This document shows positions 8,118-17,451 of a DNA stretch of 64,000 nucleotides, in pieces. Made by a program: the position numbers and the translations under genes. Origin of the DNA: Saccharospirillum sp965652395 (GTDB taxonomy: Bacteria; Pseudomonadota; Gammaproteobacteria; Pseudomonadales; Natronospirillaceae). Position 1 is the first letter of the stretch. Every line of letters starts with the position of its first letter. The stretch lies in contig CBFGUW010000014.1 of assembly GCA_965652395.1 (NCBI GenBank), forward strand, positions 46,129 through 110,128, written 5' to 3'. Under the pieces are notes generated by a model. The model saw only the letters and a list, made by a program, of their open reading frames with translations. It did no database searches and had not been told where the DNA came from.

Positions 8118-9678
8118 GAGTGAGGCGGTGGTCCGGAGCGAGCGCTGAAATAAAATCGGCATCGTGCGAGACCACCAGCAGGGTGCCAGGGTAATCAATC
8201 AGCGAGGCTTCCAGCAGTTCGCGGGAATCCAGATCGAGATGGTTGTCCGGCTCGTCGAGCAACAGTAGATCCGGCGCGCGATGGCCGCCGGTTACCGCCA
8301 ATAGGGCGACTTTCAACCGTTCACCCCCACTAAGCTGGGAAATGGGCAACAGCGCTTTATCGCCTCTGAGACGCATGCCCGCCAATTGAGTACGAAGGTC
8401 TGTTTCACGGCGTTCAGGGTGCAGTCGTTTGAGGTTGGAAAAGGCGGACTCCGTTGGCTGCAGCAGACTGAAGTGTTGGTCCAGATACAACACCGAGCCA
8501 TGCACTTCGCATGCTCCCCGTCGCGGCGCTTCCCTACCGGCGATCACCTTTAACAAGGTCGATTTCCCACTGCCATTATTTCCGGCGATATGCCAGCGCT
8601 CACCGGATTGCACCGTGATCGACAAAGGTTGGTCATCACCGTGGGGCAATACCAGTTCCGACAAATGCAGACGAACACCGCCTCGCAACCCTTCAGTCGC
8701 GAATGTCAGCCGTTGCGCCCGTTTTTGCTCCAGTTGCGCTTTGGAAGCCAGCAAGGCTTCAGAAACCTGTTCGGTTCGTTGTTGATGTTGCTGTTTTAAT
8801 TTCGACAGGCTGCCTTCCGCCCGATTCTTTTTGCCATCCATCAGCATCTTTCCCTGGGACCCCGAGCGACGTTCCCGTTCGCCCTGCTTCCGGCGCGAGG
8901 CCGCTTTTTCCAAGGTGGCCTGTTGCACCTGTTTCTGCTTGCGGCGCTCGGCCGCGAGATGGTCGACTTTTTCTTCCAGCGCTTCAATCTGAGCGGTTTT
9001 CACGGATCGATACAAATCGTACCCGCCGCCATATTCCACCAACCCGTTGGGAGTCAGTTCAATAATTCGATTCATTTTCCGCAGCAAAGCGCGGTCGTGA
9101 CTCGCCACCAGCGCACCGCCGCGATGTTGCTCCAAACGGGACATCAACCATTGCCTTCCCGTTCCATCCAAATGGTTCGTCGGTTCATCGAGCAACAGAT
9201 AATGGTCCGTTTTTAAAAACAGCCGGCACAAGGCCAAACGGGTTTGTTCCCCTCCGCTCAAGCCCGCAACTGAATCGTTCAAGCTTTTGTGAACTCCGGC
9301 CGACGCCAACAGTTGTTGCCACTCCCCAGGCAAATGCCACAATTCCGCCACCCGATCCAGGTCTTCCGGTTCAGCAACACCCTGCTCGATACGTTGAAAG
9401 CAGGACCAGTGCATGCCCACTCCCAGGGCATCCGCCAGACGAGGGCCTTGTAAGCGCTCGACCTGACCCAACGAGGCCACAGGCACCTGCCAGTGGACCG
9501 AACCTGCCGAGGGTTGGATGTTTCCGGCCAACAACTGCAGCAATACCGATTTGCCCCGACCGTTGGGTGCGACCAGCCCCGTTAACGTGTCAGAAAAACT
9601 GTAATTAAGCCCACCAAACAAAGGGTCATTCTGAAACCGGATACCGAGCCCGGTTAACCGACCGTAGATATCAGACAT
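8089..9678 (-). CDS. ABC-F family ATPase
   Basis: Two ATP-binding cassettes with no membrane segment, 529 residues from the chosen start (MSDIYGRL, 9678). The first cassette has Walker A APNGRGKS and signature LSGGEQTRL; the second has AGNNGSGKS and LSGGERLKV, each followed by a LLLDEP Walker B. Between them lies a charged, lysine/arginine/glutamine-rich linker of the ABC-F type. ABC-F proteins act on the ribosome in translation or antibiotic protection; this one resembles the Uup/YheS/YbiT-like group only in general layout. A longer start at 9777 would add residues with no match to the family. Confidence 0.85.
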   Translation of the reverse strand: MSDIYGRLTGLGIRFQNDPLFGGLNYSFSDTLTGLVAPNGRGKSVLLQLLAGNIQPSAGSVHWQVPVASLGQVERLQGPRLADALGVGMHWSCFQRIEQGVAEPEDLDRVAELWHLPGEWQQLLASAGVHKSLNDSVAGLSGGEQTRLALCRLFLKTDHYLLLDEPTNHLDGTGRQWLMSRLEQHRGGALVASHDRALLRKMNRIIELTPNGLVEYGGGYDLYRSVKTAQIEALEEKVDHLAAERRKQKQVQQATLEKAASRRKQGERERRSGSQGKMLMDGKKNRAEGSLSKLKQQHQQRTEQVSEALLASKAQLEQKRAQRLTFATEGLRGGVRLHLSELVLPHGDDQPLSITVQSGERWHIAGNNGSGKSTLLKVIAGREAPRRGACEVHGSVLYLDQHFSLLQPTESAFSNLKRLHPERRETDLRTQLAGMRLRGDKALLPISQLSGGERLKVALLAVTGGHRAPDLLLLDEPDNHLDLDSRELLEASLIDYPGTLLVVSHDADFISALAPDHRLTLICKAESHP

Positions 9679-10082
9679 AAGCGCTCCCATTCCCAGGGAA
9701 CAGACAGCGATATCCGACAAAAAAACAGAAAAAACCAGAGAGGAAAAGCCCTGTCGCCGTGCCGCCTGCTCCATCAATCCGCCAGCCGAAAGCTGGAATT
9801 AAAACAACGGTTGATGAAAAGGCTTACTTCATTGGCGTGGGGCTCCAAACAAGAGAGGATTCGGGGAGTCTACTCAACCCTCCCCTCGGTCGCAATAGCA
9901 ATTATGTGATCCCATCTGTTGACGAATGAATTTAAAGGCATACTCTTCGCCCACGAAATCGAAGGCCAGTATAGGGTTTGCTCCCATTAAACTTACCAAC
10001 TGGACAAATTCAGTTCATGAATAAAAATCACTCGATGAAATACCCAATCGCATAGGATGAAACAGCCAGGGAACATATCGCG
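9679..10082. other. Intergenic region without recognised features
   Basis: About 400 bases lie between the divergent ABC-F and GNAT genes. The right half is AT-rich and probably holds promoters for both. No RNA gene, repeat or clear terminator was recognised. Confidence 0.5.
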
Positions 10083-10586
10083 ATGACCATAGTAATAAGA
10101 CACGAAACACCGGACGACATAAACGCCATTGCCGATGTAGTGAAAGCGGGATTTTCAGTGGCCGAGCGAACTACTCAGACTGAACACCTCATCATCAATG
10201 AATTACGCAGAACTGGCCAACTGGCTATATCTCTGGTGGCCGAAGAAGATGGAAAGATCATCGGTCAAATAGGTATCTCGCCCGTCGGTATTTCCAACGG
10301 CAGCGAAGGATGGTTTGGCCTTGGTCCCCTGTCGGTACTGCCCGACCACCAAAAGCGCGGCATTGGCACCCAACTGGTCAACGAGGCCATGGAAGAATTG
10401 AAAAAACAAAATGCCGCCGGTTGCGTGGTACTCGGTGCGCCGGAGTTCTATGGACGCCTTGGTTTTACGAAAAAACATTTTCTGGTACTACCGGGCATTC
10501 TGTCGGACCACTTTCAGGCCAAGGCATTTCGGGGAAAAATTCCCGCCGGTATGGTGTCATTTCCCGAGGCGTGGGTGGTGCTTTAA
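10083..10586 (+). CDS. GNAT family N-acetyltransferase (YhbS-like)
   Basis: A 167-residue single-domain acetyltransferase. The acetyl-CoA-binding motif A is LGPLSVLPDHQKRGIGTQLVNEA, with QKRGIG as the Q/RxxGxG/A loop, and the motif B region reads GAPEFYGRLGF, typical of the YhbS/COG3153 group. The substrate cannot be told. It stands alone, convergent with the saccharopine-dehydrogenase-like gene, whose stop lies 33 bases downstream. Confidence 0.85.
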   Translation: MTIVIRHETPDDINAIADVVKAGFSVAERTTQTEHLIINELRRTGQLAISLVAEEDGKIIGQIGISPVGISNGSEGWFGLGPLSVLPDHQKRGIGTQLVNEAMEELKKQNAAGCVVLGAPEFYGRLGFTKKHFLVLPGILSDHFQAKAFRGKIPAGMVSFPEAWVVL

Positions 10587-10619
10587 GGCCACGCCCGGTG
10601 AATAAAAGACTGGCCTTGG

Positions 10620-11681
10620 TCAGTTGACCCATTCCAATGAAGACACCTTCGGCAAGGTCCAAACAAATTCCGCGCCCATCAATTGAGTGGGCGTGAGGCT
10701 GCCGCGTTTTGTCGTTTTTCCTTCCAAGACGGCCGAGATAATCGCCAGCGGGGCTTCTATGGTGACCTCATAACCGTTCGGCGTCTGGAAACGGGCGGTG
10801 CGAATTTTACCGGCGGGGTTTCGCGCCTGCCCCCAAATGACCGTCCGGTTTTGAGCGCGGGCTTCGCTTGAAGGGCCCTTGACCCGTTTTTCAATGCGCC
10901 GTTTCAACCAGTTTTGCACAACAGTTCGCCCCATAATCCAACGCAGACGTTGCATGCGGCGCACCTTGCGATAGGTTTTTGCCGACGCCGGTATACAGAC
11001 CTCGATGTTTCCGATTCCGGTGGTGTGATAGGAGGTGCTGACATCCCCCCAGGCAATGGTCATCGCCTGACGGTCGCCTTCGCCAAAATCGATGGTGCGA
11101 CGACGGGCGTACACATCGATGATGCGCCCTCCCTCACGAACCTTGCACAACTGGGCAGCGCCTTCTACGGTGGTTTTCGCCGTGCCTGGGCTCAACTGAC
11201 TGCGAGACTGGAACGCCAGCGTCAACGAGGTAACGTCCGGCAGAGCGGCCTTCAATTGCGCCGCCAGGCAGTCCGTCGGCACCACATCGAAGCCGACACC
11301 CGGACACACGATGATGCCCGCCTGACGGGCACGGGTGCTGACACCAGGGTCATGCGCCTGCTCGAATACCGCGATCTCACCGGTGATGTCAAAATAGTGG
11401 GTGCCGCTTTCCAGACAGGCATTCAGCATGGGACCTGATGTTTGCGAAAAAGGCCCGGCACAATGCAAAACAGCCTGAACGCCTTCCAACTCGCGACGCA
11501 CGGCCTCGCCATTGTTCAGATCGAACACCCGGAAGCCGAGCCCAAGTTCATCGGCAAGGGCACGCACCTTGTTTTCATTGCGCCCCGCCAGAATAGGACG
11601 CATCCCCCGCGCTTTGGCCTCGCGCGCAATCAGCTCGCCGCTGTAACCATAAGCGCCATAGATCATCCAGGTCGGTTGCAT
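10620..11681 (-). CDS. Saccharopine dehydrogenase-like NAD(P)-binding oxidoreductase
   Basis: A 353-residue protein beginning with a Rossmann motif, YGAYGYSGELIAREA, then LAGRNENKV, AVLHCAGPF and GTHYFDITGE, as in the saccharopine-dehydrogenase-like oxidoreductases that include mycobacterial trans-acting enoyl reductases. Such proteins rarely make saccharopine; the substrate here is unknown. The gene is monocistronic, and the start at 11681 begins directly at the Rossmann strand. Confidence 0.8.
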   Translation of the reverse strand: MQPTWMIYGAYGYSGELIAREAKARGMRPILAGRNENKVRALADELGLGFRVFDLNNGEAVRRELEGVQAVLHCAGPFSQTSGPMLNACLESGTHYFDITGEIAVFEQAHDPGVSTRARQAGIIVCPGVGFDVVPTDCLAAQLKAALPDVTSLTLAFQSRSQLSPGTAKTTVEGAAQLCKVREGGRIIDVYARRRTIDFGEGDRQAMTIAWGDVSTSYHTTGIGNIEVCIPASAKTYRKVRRMQRLRWIMGRTVVQNWLKRRIEKRVKGPSSEARAQNRTVIWGQARNPAGKIRTARFQTPNGYEVTIEAPLAIISAVLEGKTTKRGSLTPTQLMGAEFVWTLPKVSSLEWVN

Positions 11682-11853
11682 TCAAGAAGCTCCGTAACAA
11701 AAAGTGTGGTAAATGAGGTCGGTAGGAAACATAACGGCGACAGAGCATGACAGATTTCACTGCCCCAACCGTTTGAGCCAGGTCACATATCTCAACGAAC
11801 TAGGGTTTTCCCTAGGTGATTCAAGGGCTAAAAATCGAGATTTACCTATCCTG

Positions 11854-12759
11854 TTAGCCCGCCTTGAACAATTCCACCACTTCCTGTCTTAGCCAGCGAT
11901 TACCGGGGTCCGCCGTGCGACTGCGATGCCAATACAGGAACACGTCCAACACCAGCCCCGGCACCGGGAAATCCGCCTGACTGAAGGCATGCAAATGAAT
12001 GGCCTGACTCAAAAAGAGGCGCGGCATGGTGAGCAGATAATCCGTTGTCGCCACCACCTGGCATGCCGTCCAAAGGCTTTGACACCGGATGGCGATGTCC
12101 CGCCGATGCCCTTGCCGCAACAGCCATTCGTCTTCAAGACCCGGTCCCTGGGTGCGCCGTGTGACCAGAAGATGACGGGCGCTCAGGTATCGTTCCACCG
12201 TAAGAGGGTCGCGCATGATCGGGTGGTCCGCGCGGCCGATGACAATGTAGCCGCTTTGCAGCAGATGTTGTTGCTCGATCTGGTCATTGATATGAATGCC
12301 CGCATCAATCGACAGATCAATGGCACCGGAGGCCAGATCGGCCATCAGGCTGTTCCTGGGTGTCGCCTGACCGGCAATGTGCAGTCGCGGGGCGTCACTG
12401 GCGAGACGGGCCAGCAGGGGTGGCAGCAGGATGTTCTCGAAAGCGTTGTTCAGCGCGATAACGAAGCGCTGTTCACTGGTGACGGGGTCGAACCGTTCCA
12501 GGGACGCGAGCATGCTGTCCAGCTGGGCCAGGGCCGGGCCTGCGGAGCTGAGTAGCCGTTCCGCCTTGGCGGTCGCCACCATGGTCCGGCCACGCCGCTC
12601 GAACAGTGGGTCGTTGAAGACCTCCCGCATGCGCTTCAAAGCATGGCTTATCGCCGGTTGGGACACATGAAGAATCTCAGCCGCCGCCGTGGTGGAACGG
12701 CATTCATGCAGAACTTTCATGATGACCAACAGGTTCAGGTCGACCCGGTTAATATTCAT
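11854..12759 (-). CDS. LysR family transcriptional regulator
   Basis: A 301-residue LysR regulator from the start at 12759 (MNINRVDLNLL); a start six residues earlier is also open. The N-terminal winged helix-turn-helix reads TTAAAEILHVSQPAISHALKRMREVFNDPLFERRGRTM, and an effector-binding domain follows. It is divergent from the acyl-CoA dehydrogenase cluster with only about 80-90 bases between, the classical LysR arrangement, so it probably controls that cluster and itself. The effector is unknown. Confidence 0.9.
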   Translation of the reverse strand: MNINRVDLNLLVIMKVLHECRSTTAAAEILHVSQPAISHALKRMREVFNDPLFERRGRTMVATAKAERLLSSAGPALAQLDSMLASLERFDPVTSEQRFVIALNNAFENILLPPLLARLASDAPRLHIAGQATPRNSLMADLASGAIDLSIDAGIHINDQIEQQHLLQSGYIVIGRADHPIMRDPLTVERYLSARHLLVTRRTQGPGLEDEWLLRQGHRRDIAIRCQSLWTACQVVATTDYLLTMPRLFLSQAIHLHAFSQADFPVPGLVLDVFLYWHRSRTADPGNRWLRQEVVELFKAG

Positions 12760-12835
12760 AACTTTTATACATAGCAATTCAAATAATTCATTCCCTTTAT
12801 ACTTCTGCGTCCATTAGAGTGCAAAGAAACCTTCA

Positions 12836-14062
12836 ATGCAGGATTCACTCATGGTGTTTGATCTCTCGGAACGAGCCCAATCCACGCTCGACCAGGTACG
12901 CACCCTGGTCGAAACCGACATCATCCCGTTGGAAGCCTCGTTCACCCAGGCCATGAAAAACCCGGCCCGGGAGTGGCGTTTAATGCCTGAAATCGAAGCC
13001 CTGAAACAGCAATGTCGGGAGTCGGGTCTTTGGAACCTCTTTTTACCTGTCGAGCCATTCGGTGCCGGTTTCAGCAATTACGAATATGCCTTTATGGCCG
13101 AAGCCATGGGCCACAGCCTGCTGGCACCGGAAGTGTTCAACTGCAACGCCCCGGATACCGGCAATATGGAAGTGTTGGTCCATTACGGCAGTCCACAGCA
13201 ACAGGAAGAGTGGCTCACCCCTTTGTTGAAAGGGGACATCCGCTCCGCGTTCTGTATGACCGAGCCTGATGTCGCCTCCTCCGATGCGACCAACATGCAG
13301 GCGAGCGCCACCATCGAAGGTGACGAGATTGTGTTGAACGGCCGTAAATGGTGGAGCACCGGTGTCGGCCATCCTCATTGTGAACTGCTCATTTTCATGG
13401 GGCTTACCGATTCAAACGCCCCACGTCACCAACAGCACTCCATGGTGTTGGTGCCCAGGCACCATCCGGGAGTCACTGTCGAAAAATTGCTCTCGGTGTT
13501 TGGCCACCAGCACGAACCCTACGGTCACGGCGTGGTTCATTTCGATAATGTGCGACTGCCGTTGGGTGCCATTGTCGCGGGGCCGGGGCGGGGGTTTGAA
13601 ATCGCACAGGGGCGCCTGGGCCCGGGCCGGATTCATCACGCCATGCGTGCCATCGGCGCCGCCGAACGAACCCTGAGCCTGATGATCGAGCGGGGTCTGT
13701 CGCGTACCGCCTTTGGCAAACCCCTGATCAAATTGGGCGGCAATCTGGAACGGGTGGCCGACCACCGCATGGCAATCAATCAGGCCCGTCTGTTGTGCCT
13801 GCACACCGCCAAACTGATCGACCACCACGGCATCCAAAAAGCCTATTCCGAGGTATCGCAGATCAAAGTGGTGGCCGCTAACGTTTTGCAACAGGTCGCC
13901 GACGATGCGATTCAACTGTTCGGGGGCGCGGGTGTGAACGACGATCTGCCGCTGGCCGATTTGTGGGCCACCGGCCGCGTGCTCCGCCTGGCCGACGGAC
14001 CGGACGAAGTTCACAAGGCCACCATCGCCAAACAGGAACTCAAACGTTATGAGCGGGGTTAA
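12836..14062 (+). CDS. Acyl-CoA dehydrogenase
   Basis: A flavoprotein acyl-CoA dehydrogenase of 408 residues. Motifs include FCMTEPDVASSDATN and GRKWWSTGVGHP for FAD and substrate binding, and C-terminal QLFGGAGVNDDLPLADLWATGRVLRLADGPDEVH. It resembles the ACAD10/ACAD11-type enzymes that travel with an APH-like kinase, which is indeed encoded two genes on. ATG at 12851 (MVFDLSER) has a better ribosome site (AGGA) than 12836. It is the first gene of a five-gene cluster for breakdown of an acyl-CoA or hydroxy-acid substrate. Confidence 0.92.
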   Translation: MQDSLMVFDLSERAQSTLDQVRTLVETDIIPLEASFTQAMKNPAREWRLMPEIEALKQQCRESGLWNLFLPVEPFGAGFSNYEYAFMAEAMGHSLLAPEVFNCNAPDTGNMEVLVHYGSPQQQEEWLTPLLKGDIRSAFCMTEPDVASSDATNMQASATIEGDEIVLNGRKWWSTGVGHPHCELLIFMGLTDSNAPRHQQHSMVLVPRHHPGVTVEKLLSVFGHQHEPYGHGVVHFDNVRLPLGAIVAGPGRGFEIAQGRLGPGRIHHAMRAIGAAERTLSLMIERGLSRTAFGKPLIKLGGNLERVADHRMAINQARLLCLHTAKLIDHHGIQKAYSEVSQIKVVAANVLQQVADDAIQLFGGAGVNDDLPLADLWATGRVLRLADGPDEVHKATIAKQELKRYERG

Positions 14063-14065
14063 ACC

Positions 14066-14863
14066 ATGACGCAATCGACGTCCCAATGCGTCCTCATTAC
14101 CGGGGGCGCCAACGGCCTGGGGTTTGCACTGGCGAAGGCGCACGCCCAAAGGGGCGACCGGGTATGCATTATCGACCGCGATGAAACCCAAGGCTTACAA
14201 GCGTTAAACGAATTGCAACGCCTTCACCCGGAGGCACTGTTCCTGCGTTGCGACCTCACCCTACCCGCCGATTGTGAAGCGGTCGTGGAACAGGTGAACG
14301 AAACCTGGGGTCGCATCGACCGGCTCTACAATAATGCCGGAATCGCAGGCAGCATCGGCAAAGTCGAGCAACTGACCGAGGACGCATGGCAGACCACCTT
14401 TGCTATCAATTTATTTGCCATGGCCCGCATGAGCCGTTTGACCATTCCGCTGATGAAGCCACATACCGGCGGACGCATCGTGAACGTGGCTTCCATGGCG
14501 GGCATTCTATCCGGCAGTCACATGGCAGCCTACAGTTCAAGCAAGGCGGCGGTCATTTCGCTCTCCGAAACTCTGGAAAAAGAACTGCATGCCGACGGCA
14601 TCAAAGTCACCGTCGTGTGTCCGGCTTTTTTCAAAACCCAATTGGCCAACAGCATTCCCCCGCAACAAGGCAAGGCGCGCTCACAGGTCGAAAAACTCAT
14701 GGCCCGTGGCAAATTGAGTGCGGAGGAAGTGGCGACGCAAATTATCAGAGCATCGGACAAAGGGCGGTTTTATTGCCTGCCACACCGAAAGGAACGCTGG
14801 CTTTGGTATCTAAAACGGCTGTCGCATCAGGCTCTGCTCAGGGTGATGTTGAGCTACCAATAA
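14066..14863 (+). CDS. Short-chain dehydrogenase/reductase
   Basis: A classical SDR of 265 residues: cofactor loop TGGANGLGFALA, the NNAG motif (NNAGIAG), catalytic serine in NVASMAG, and YSSSK. It begins 4 bases after the acyl-CoA dehydrogenase stop, so it belongs to the same transcript. The C-terminal extension rich in basic and aromatic residues (RKERWLWYLKRL) is common in SDRs linked to lipid metabolism. The substrate is unknown. Confidence 0.9.
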   Translation: MTQSTSQCVLITGGANGLGFALAKAHAQRGDRVCIIDRDETQGLQALNELQRLHPEALFLRCDLTLPADCEAVVEQVNETWGRIDRLYNNAGIAGSIGKVEQLTEDAWQTTFAINLFAMARMSRLTIPLMKPHTGGRIVNVASMAGILSGSHMAAYSSSKAAVISLSETLEKELHADGIKVTVVCPAFFKTQLANSIPPQQGKARSQVEKLMARGKLSAEEVATQIIRASDKGRFYCLPHRKERWLWYLKRLSHQALLRVMLSYQ

Positions 14864-14879
14864 CAACAGGACCAAAACC

Positions 14880-15935
14880 ATGACCAACGCGGACCCGACC
14901 ATCGCCATCCGCCAGGGCGAACATCTGGATATCAACCGGCTGGATGCCTACCTTAAGCAACACATCGTGGGGCTTACCGGTGAGCCGGACGTCAGGCAAT
15001 TCCCCGGCGGTGCCTCCAACCTCACCTACCGTTTCTCCTACCCAGGCAAGAATCTTATTTTGCGGCGCCCGCCACTTGGCCCACTGCCAAAGGGCGCTCA
15101 CAATATGGTGCGCGAGGCCGAGTTGATTCAGGCGATCGAACCTCAATTCAACAAGGTACCTCACATTTATTTATTGTGTACGGACCCGACCATTCTCGGC
15201 TGCGACTTTTACGTAATGGAAGAGCTGGAAGGCTTGATTCTGCGCCGGGAAATGCCCACTTCGGTTGACGCCACGCCGGACCAATGCGCTAAATTGTGCG
15301 ATATTTTTATCCAGGGCCTCGCCGATTTGCATGCACTCGACACCGCCCGAACCGGCCTCGAGCGCTTTGGTAAGGGCGATGGCTACGTCGAGCGCCAAGT
15401 AGGGAGTTGGACTGAGCGATTGGCGAAGGCTCACACCGACGACACCCCGGATTTCACAAGCATCGGCCGTTGGCTTGCTGATAACCAACCCGCGGACCGC
15501 GCCGCCTGCCTGATTCACAACGACTACCGCTTCGACAACCTGATCCTGGACCCAACCGACTTCAGGATAAAAGGCGTACTCGACTGGGAACTCGCCACCA
15601 TTGGCGACCCATTGATGGATCTCGGCACAGCGCTCGCTTACTGGGTGCAAGCCGATGATCACCCGGCCATGCTGGCGATTCGCCCGCAACCCACCCACCT
15701 GCCCGGCATGATGAGCCGCAATGAATTGGTCGCCGCCTATTTTGATCGGCAGCCCGAAAACGCTCCGGCCGATTTTCGTTTTTACGAAGTGTTCGGTCTC
15801 TTTCGGTTGGCCGGTATTCTTCAACAGATTTACCATCGCTACCGCCAGGGGCAAACCAATGACAAACGTTTTGCTGGCTTTGGACAGGTCGTTACACACC
15901 TCCACGACCGCTGCCGAGAGATCACCCAAGCATGA
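14880..15935 (+). CDS. APH-like phosphotransferase (ACAD10/11 N-terminal type)
   Basis: A 351-residue kinase-fold protein of the aminoglycoside phosphotransferase superfamily. Catalytic loop HNDYRFDNLILDP and metal motif GVLDWELATIGDP are intact, as is the ATP-site segment GGASNLTYRF. In this context it is not a resistance gene: the same domain is fused to acyl-CoA dehydrogenase in animal ACAD10/11, where it phosphorylates 4-hydroxyacyl-CoAs before elimination. A matching role with the upstream dehydrogenase is likely, by analogy. Its stop overlaps the next start by four bases. Confidence 0.88.
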   Translation: MTNADPTIAIRQGEHLDINRLDAYLKQHIVGLTGEPDVRQFPGGASNLTYRFSYPGKNLILRRPPLGPLPKGAHNMVREAELIQAIEPQFNKVPHIYLLCTDPTILGCDFYVMEELEGLILRREMPTSVDATPDQCAKLCDIFIQGLADLHALDTARTGLERFGKGDGYVERQVGSWTERLAKAHTDDTPDFTSIGRWLADNQPADRAACLIHNDYRFDNLILDPTDFRIKGVLDWELATIGDPLMDLGTALAYWVQADDHPAMLAIRPQPTHLPGMMSRNELVAAYFDRQPENAPADFRFYEVFGLFRLAGILQQIYHRYRQGQTNDKRFAGFGQVVTHLHDRCREITQA

Positions 15936-16606
15936 AGCGAATTTACCTTGTTCGTCACGGTCAGGCATCGGACGATTTATTGAATTACGATGACCTGAGC
16001 CCTCTGGGCCAGGAACAGCTGGTCGCCTTGGGACGGTTTTACCGGCACCGGCTGGACAATTGCCGCCTGTACTCGGGCACCATGGTAAGACACCAAAAAA
16101 GCCTGGCTTCCTTTCTGGAGGGCGCGGGTACCTCAGCGCCAACCAAGGAAGAATCGCGCCTGAATGAATTCGACTTTATGGACATCGTGCGGCAGTATGT
16201 CCCGGCGTGGCGGGAAATCGATCGACTAAGAGCCGACCTAGCGGAACAGCCTTCACCCGACCGTTATTTCCTGCGGGTGTTCCGTGAAGCGCTATTGCAA
16301 TGGCTGGAACACCCAGATGGTAATCCCTATTTGGAAAGCTGGAGTGAGTTCCAAAACCGAACAGCCAGTGTGATCAATAATTTATCGTCTGACTATAACC
16401 ACTGGCTGTTTACATCCGGAGGTGTGGTGGCATCGTTGGTCGCGGATGCACTCAACCTGAACCCGGCCCAGATGATCCGGTTGAACCTGAACCTCGCCAA
16501 TGCCTCGGTCACCACTTTTCAAGCGGTGAAGGGCCGTTGGCGGTTATTGAGTGTCAACCAGATTCAACACTTCGACGACACCCCCAGCCTTGTCACTTTT
16601 CGTTAA
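15932..16606 (+). CDS. Histidine phosphatase family protein
   Basis: A 224-residue protein of the phosphoglycerate-mutase-like branch. The catalytic motif LVRHGQA is at residues 6-12, and the second histidine region appears altered: LFTSGGVVASLV stands where many members have a histidine before the glycines. It overlaps the APH-like gene by ATGA. It could remove phosphate from a product of the kinase, or serve housekeeping; neither is shown. The missing second histidine makes catalysis less certain. Confidence 0.82.
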   Translation: MKRIYLVRHGQASDDLLNYDDLSPLGQEQLVALGRFYRHRLDNCRLYSGTMVRHQKSLASFLEGAGTSAPTKEESRLNEFDFMDIVRQYVPAWREIDRLRADLAEQPSPDRYFLRVFREALLQWLEHPDGNPYLESWSEFQNRTASVINNLSSDYNHWLFTSGGVVASLVADALNLNPAQMIRLNLNLANASVTTFQAVKGRWRLLSVNQIQHFDDTPSLVTFR

Positions 16607-16634
16607 CCCTTTTTCCTAACCAAAAGGAACACTC

Positions 16635-17408
16635 ATGACTCAGACTGACCACCCTTTTGATTTAACCGATAAAATCGCACTGGTCACCGGCTCAAGCAAA
16701 GGCATCGGCGCCGCCATCGCAAAAACCCTCGCCGCCCAAGGCGCCTATGTACTGGTCACCAGCCGCAAAGCCGATGCCTGCGAAGCTGTCGTAAAAGAGA
16801 TTGAAGCCGCCGGTGGTAAAGGCGAAGCCCACGCCTGCCACATTGGCGACCTGGAAAAAATGGAAGCCTCGGTCGCCGAATGGATCGATACCCACGGGCG
16901 CATCGATATTCTGGTGAACAACGCAGCGGCCAACCCTTATTTCGGCCCGATAGACCAAACGCCTCTCGATGCTTTCAATAAAACCGTGGAAGTGAACATT
17001 CGCGGCTATTTTTACATGACCAATCTGGTCGGCCGTCACATGAAACGCAACAAGAGCGGCAGCATTATCAACATCGCTTCCGTCAACGGCGTTATTCCCG
17101 GAGACATGCAGGGCATTTACTCCATCACCAAATCAGCCGTTATCGCCATGACCAAGGCCCATGCGAAGGAATGGGCCAAGTCCGGTGTGCGGGTAAACTG
17201 CCTGTTGCCCGGCCTGACCAACACCAAGTTCGCCAGCACGCTGATCAACAACCCCGAGATCATGAAACAGGTACTGCCGCACATTCCAATGGGCCGCGCC
17301 GCTGAGCCCGATGAGATGACCGGCCAGGTGCTGTATTGGGCAAGCGATGCCGGCAGCTATACAACGGGAAGTGTTGTGAACATCGATGGTGGCTATCTGC
17401 TGGTATAA
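16635..17408 (+). CDS. Short-chain dehydrogenase/reductase (FabG-like)
   Basis: A classical SDR of 257 residues: TGSSKGIGAAIA cofactor loop, NNAAANPYFGP (NNAA instead of NNAG), NIASVNG with the catalytic serine, and YSITK. The ending GSVVNIDGGYLLV is normal for the FabG/DHRS4 group. A strong ribosome site (AAAGGA) precedes it. It is the last gene of the acyl-CoA cluster, closed by the terminator at 17411. Confidence 0.9.
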   Translation: MTQTDHPFDLTDKIALVTGSSKGIGAAIAKTLAAQGAYVLVTSRKADACEAVVKEIEAAGGKGEAHACHIGDLEKMEASVAEWIDTHGRIDILVNNAAANPYFGPIDQTPLDAFNKTVEVNIRGYFYMTNLVGRHMKRNKSGSIINIASVNGVIPGDMQGIYSITKSAVIAMTKAHAKEWAKSGVRVNCLLPGLTNTKFASTLINNPEIMKQVLPHIPMGRAAEPDEMTGQVLYWASDAGSYTTGSVVNIDGGYLLV

Positions 17409-17410
17409 AA

Positions 17411-17436
17411 AAAGGGCGAATAAACGCCCTTTTCTT
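17411..17436. terminator. Bidirectional intrinsic terminator
   Basis: Stem AAAGGGCG / CGCCCTTT around a six-base AT-rich loop, with an A-run on the left and T-run on the right. It sits between two convergent genes and could serve both. Confidence 0.9.
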
Positions 17437-17451
17437 GGTCAGCCCAATCTA

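Noticed and set aside
14880..15935. Aminoglycoside resistance gene
   Set aside because: The phosphotransferase fold is real, but the operon with acyl-CoA dehydrogenase and SDRs points to acyl-CoA metabolism.
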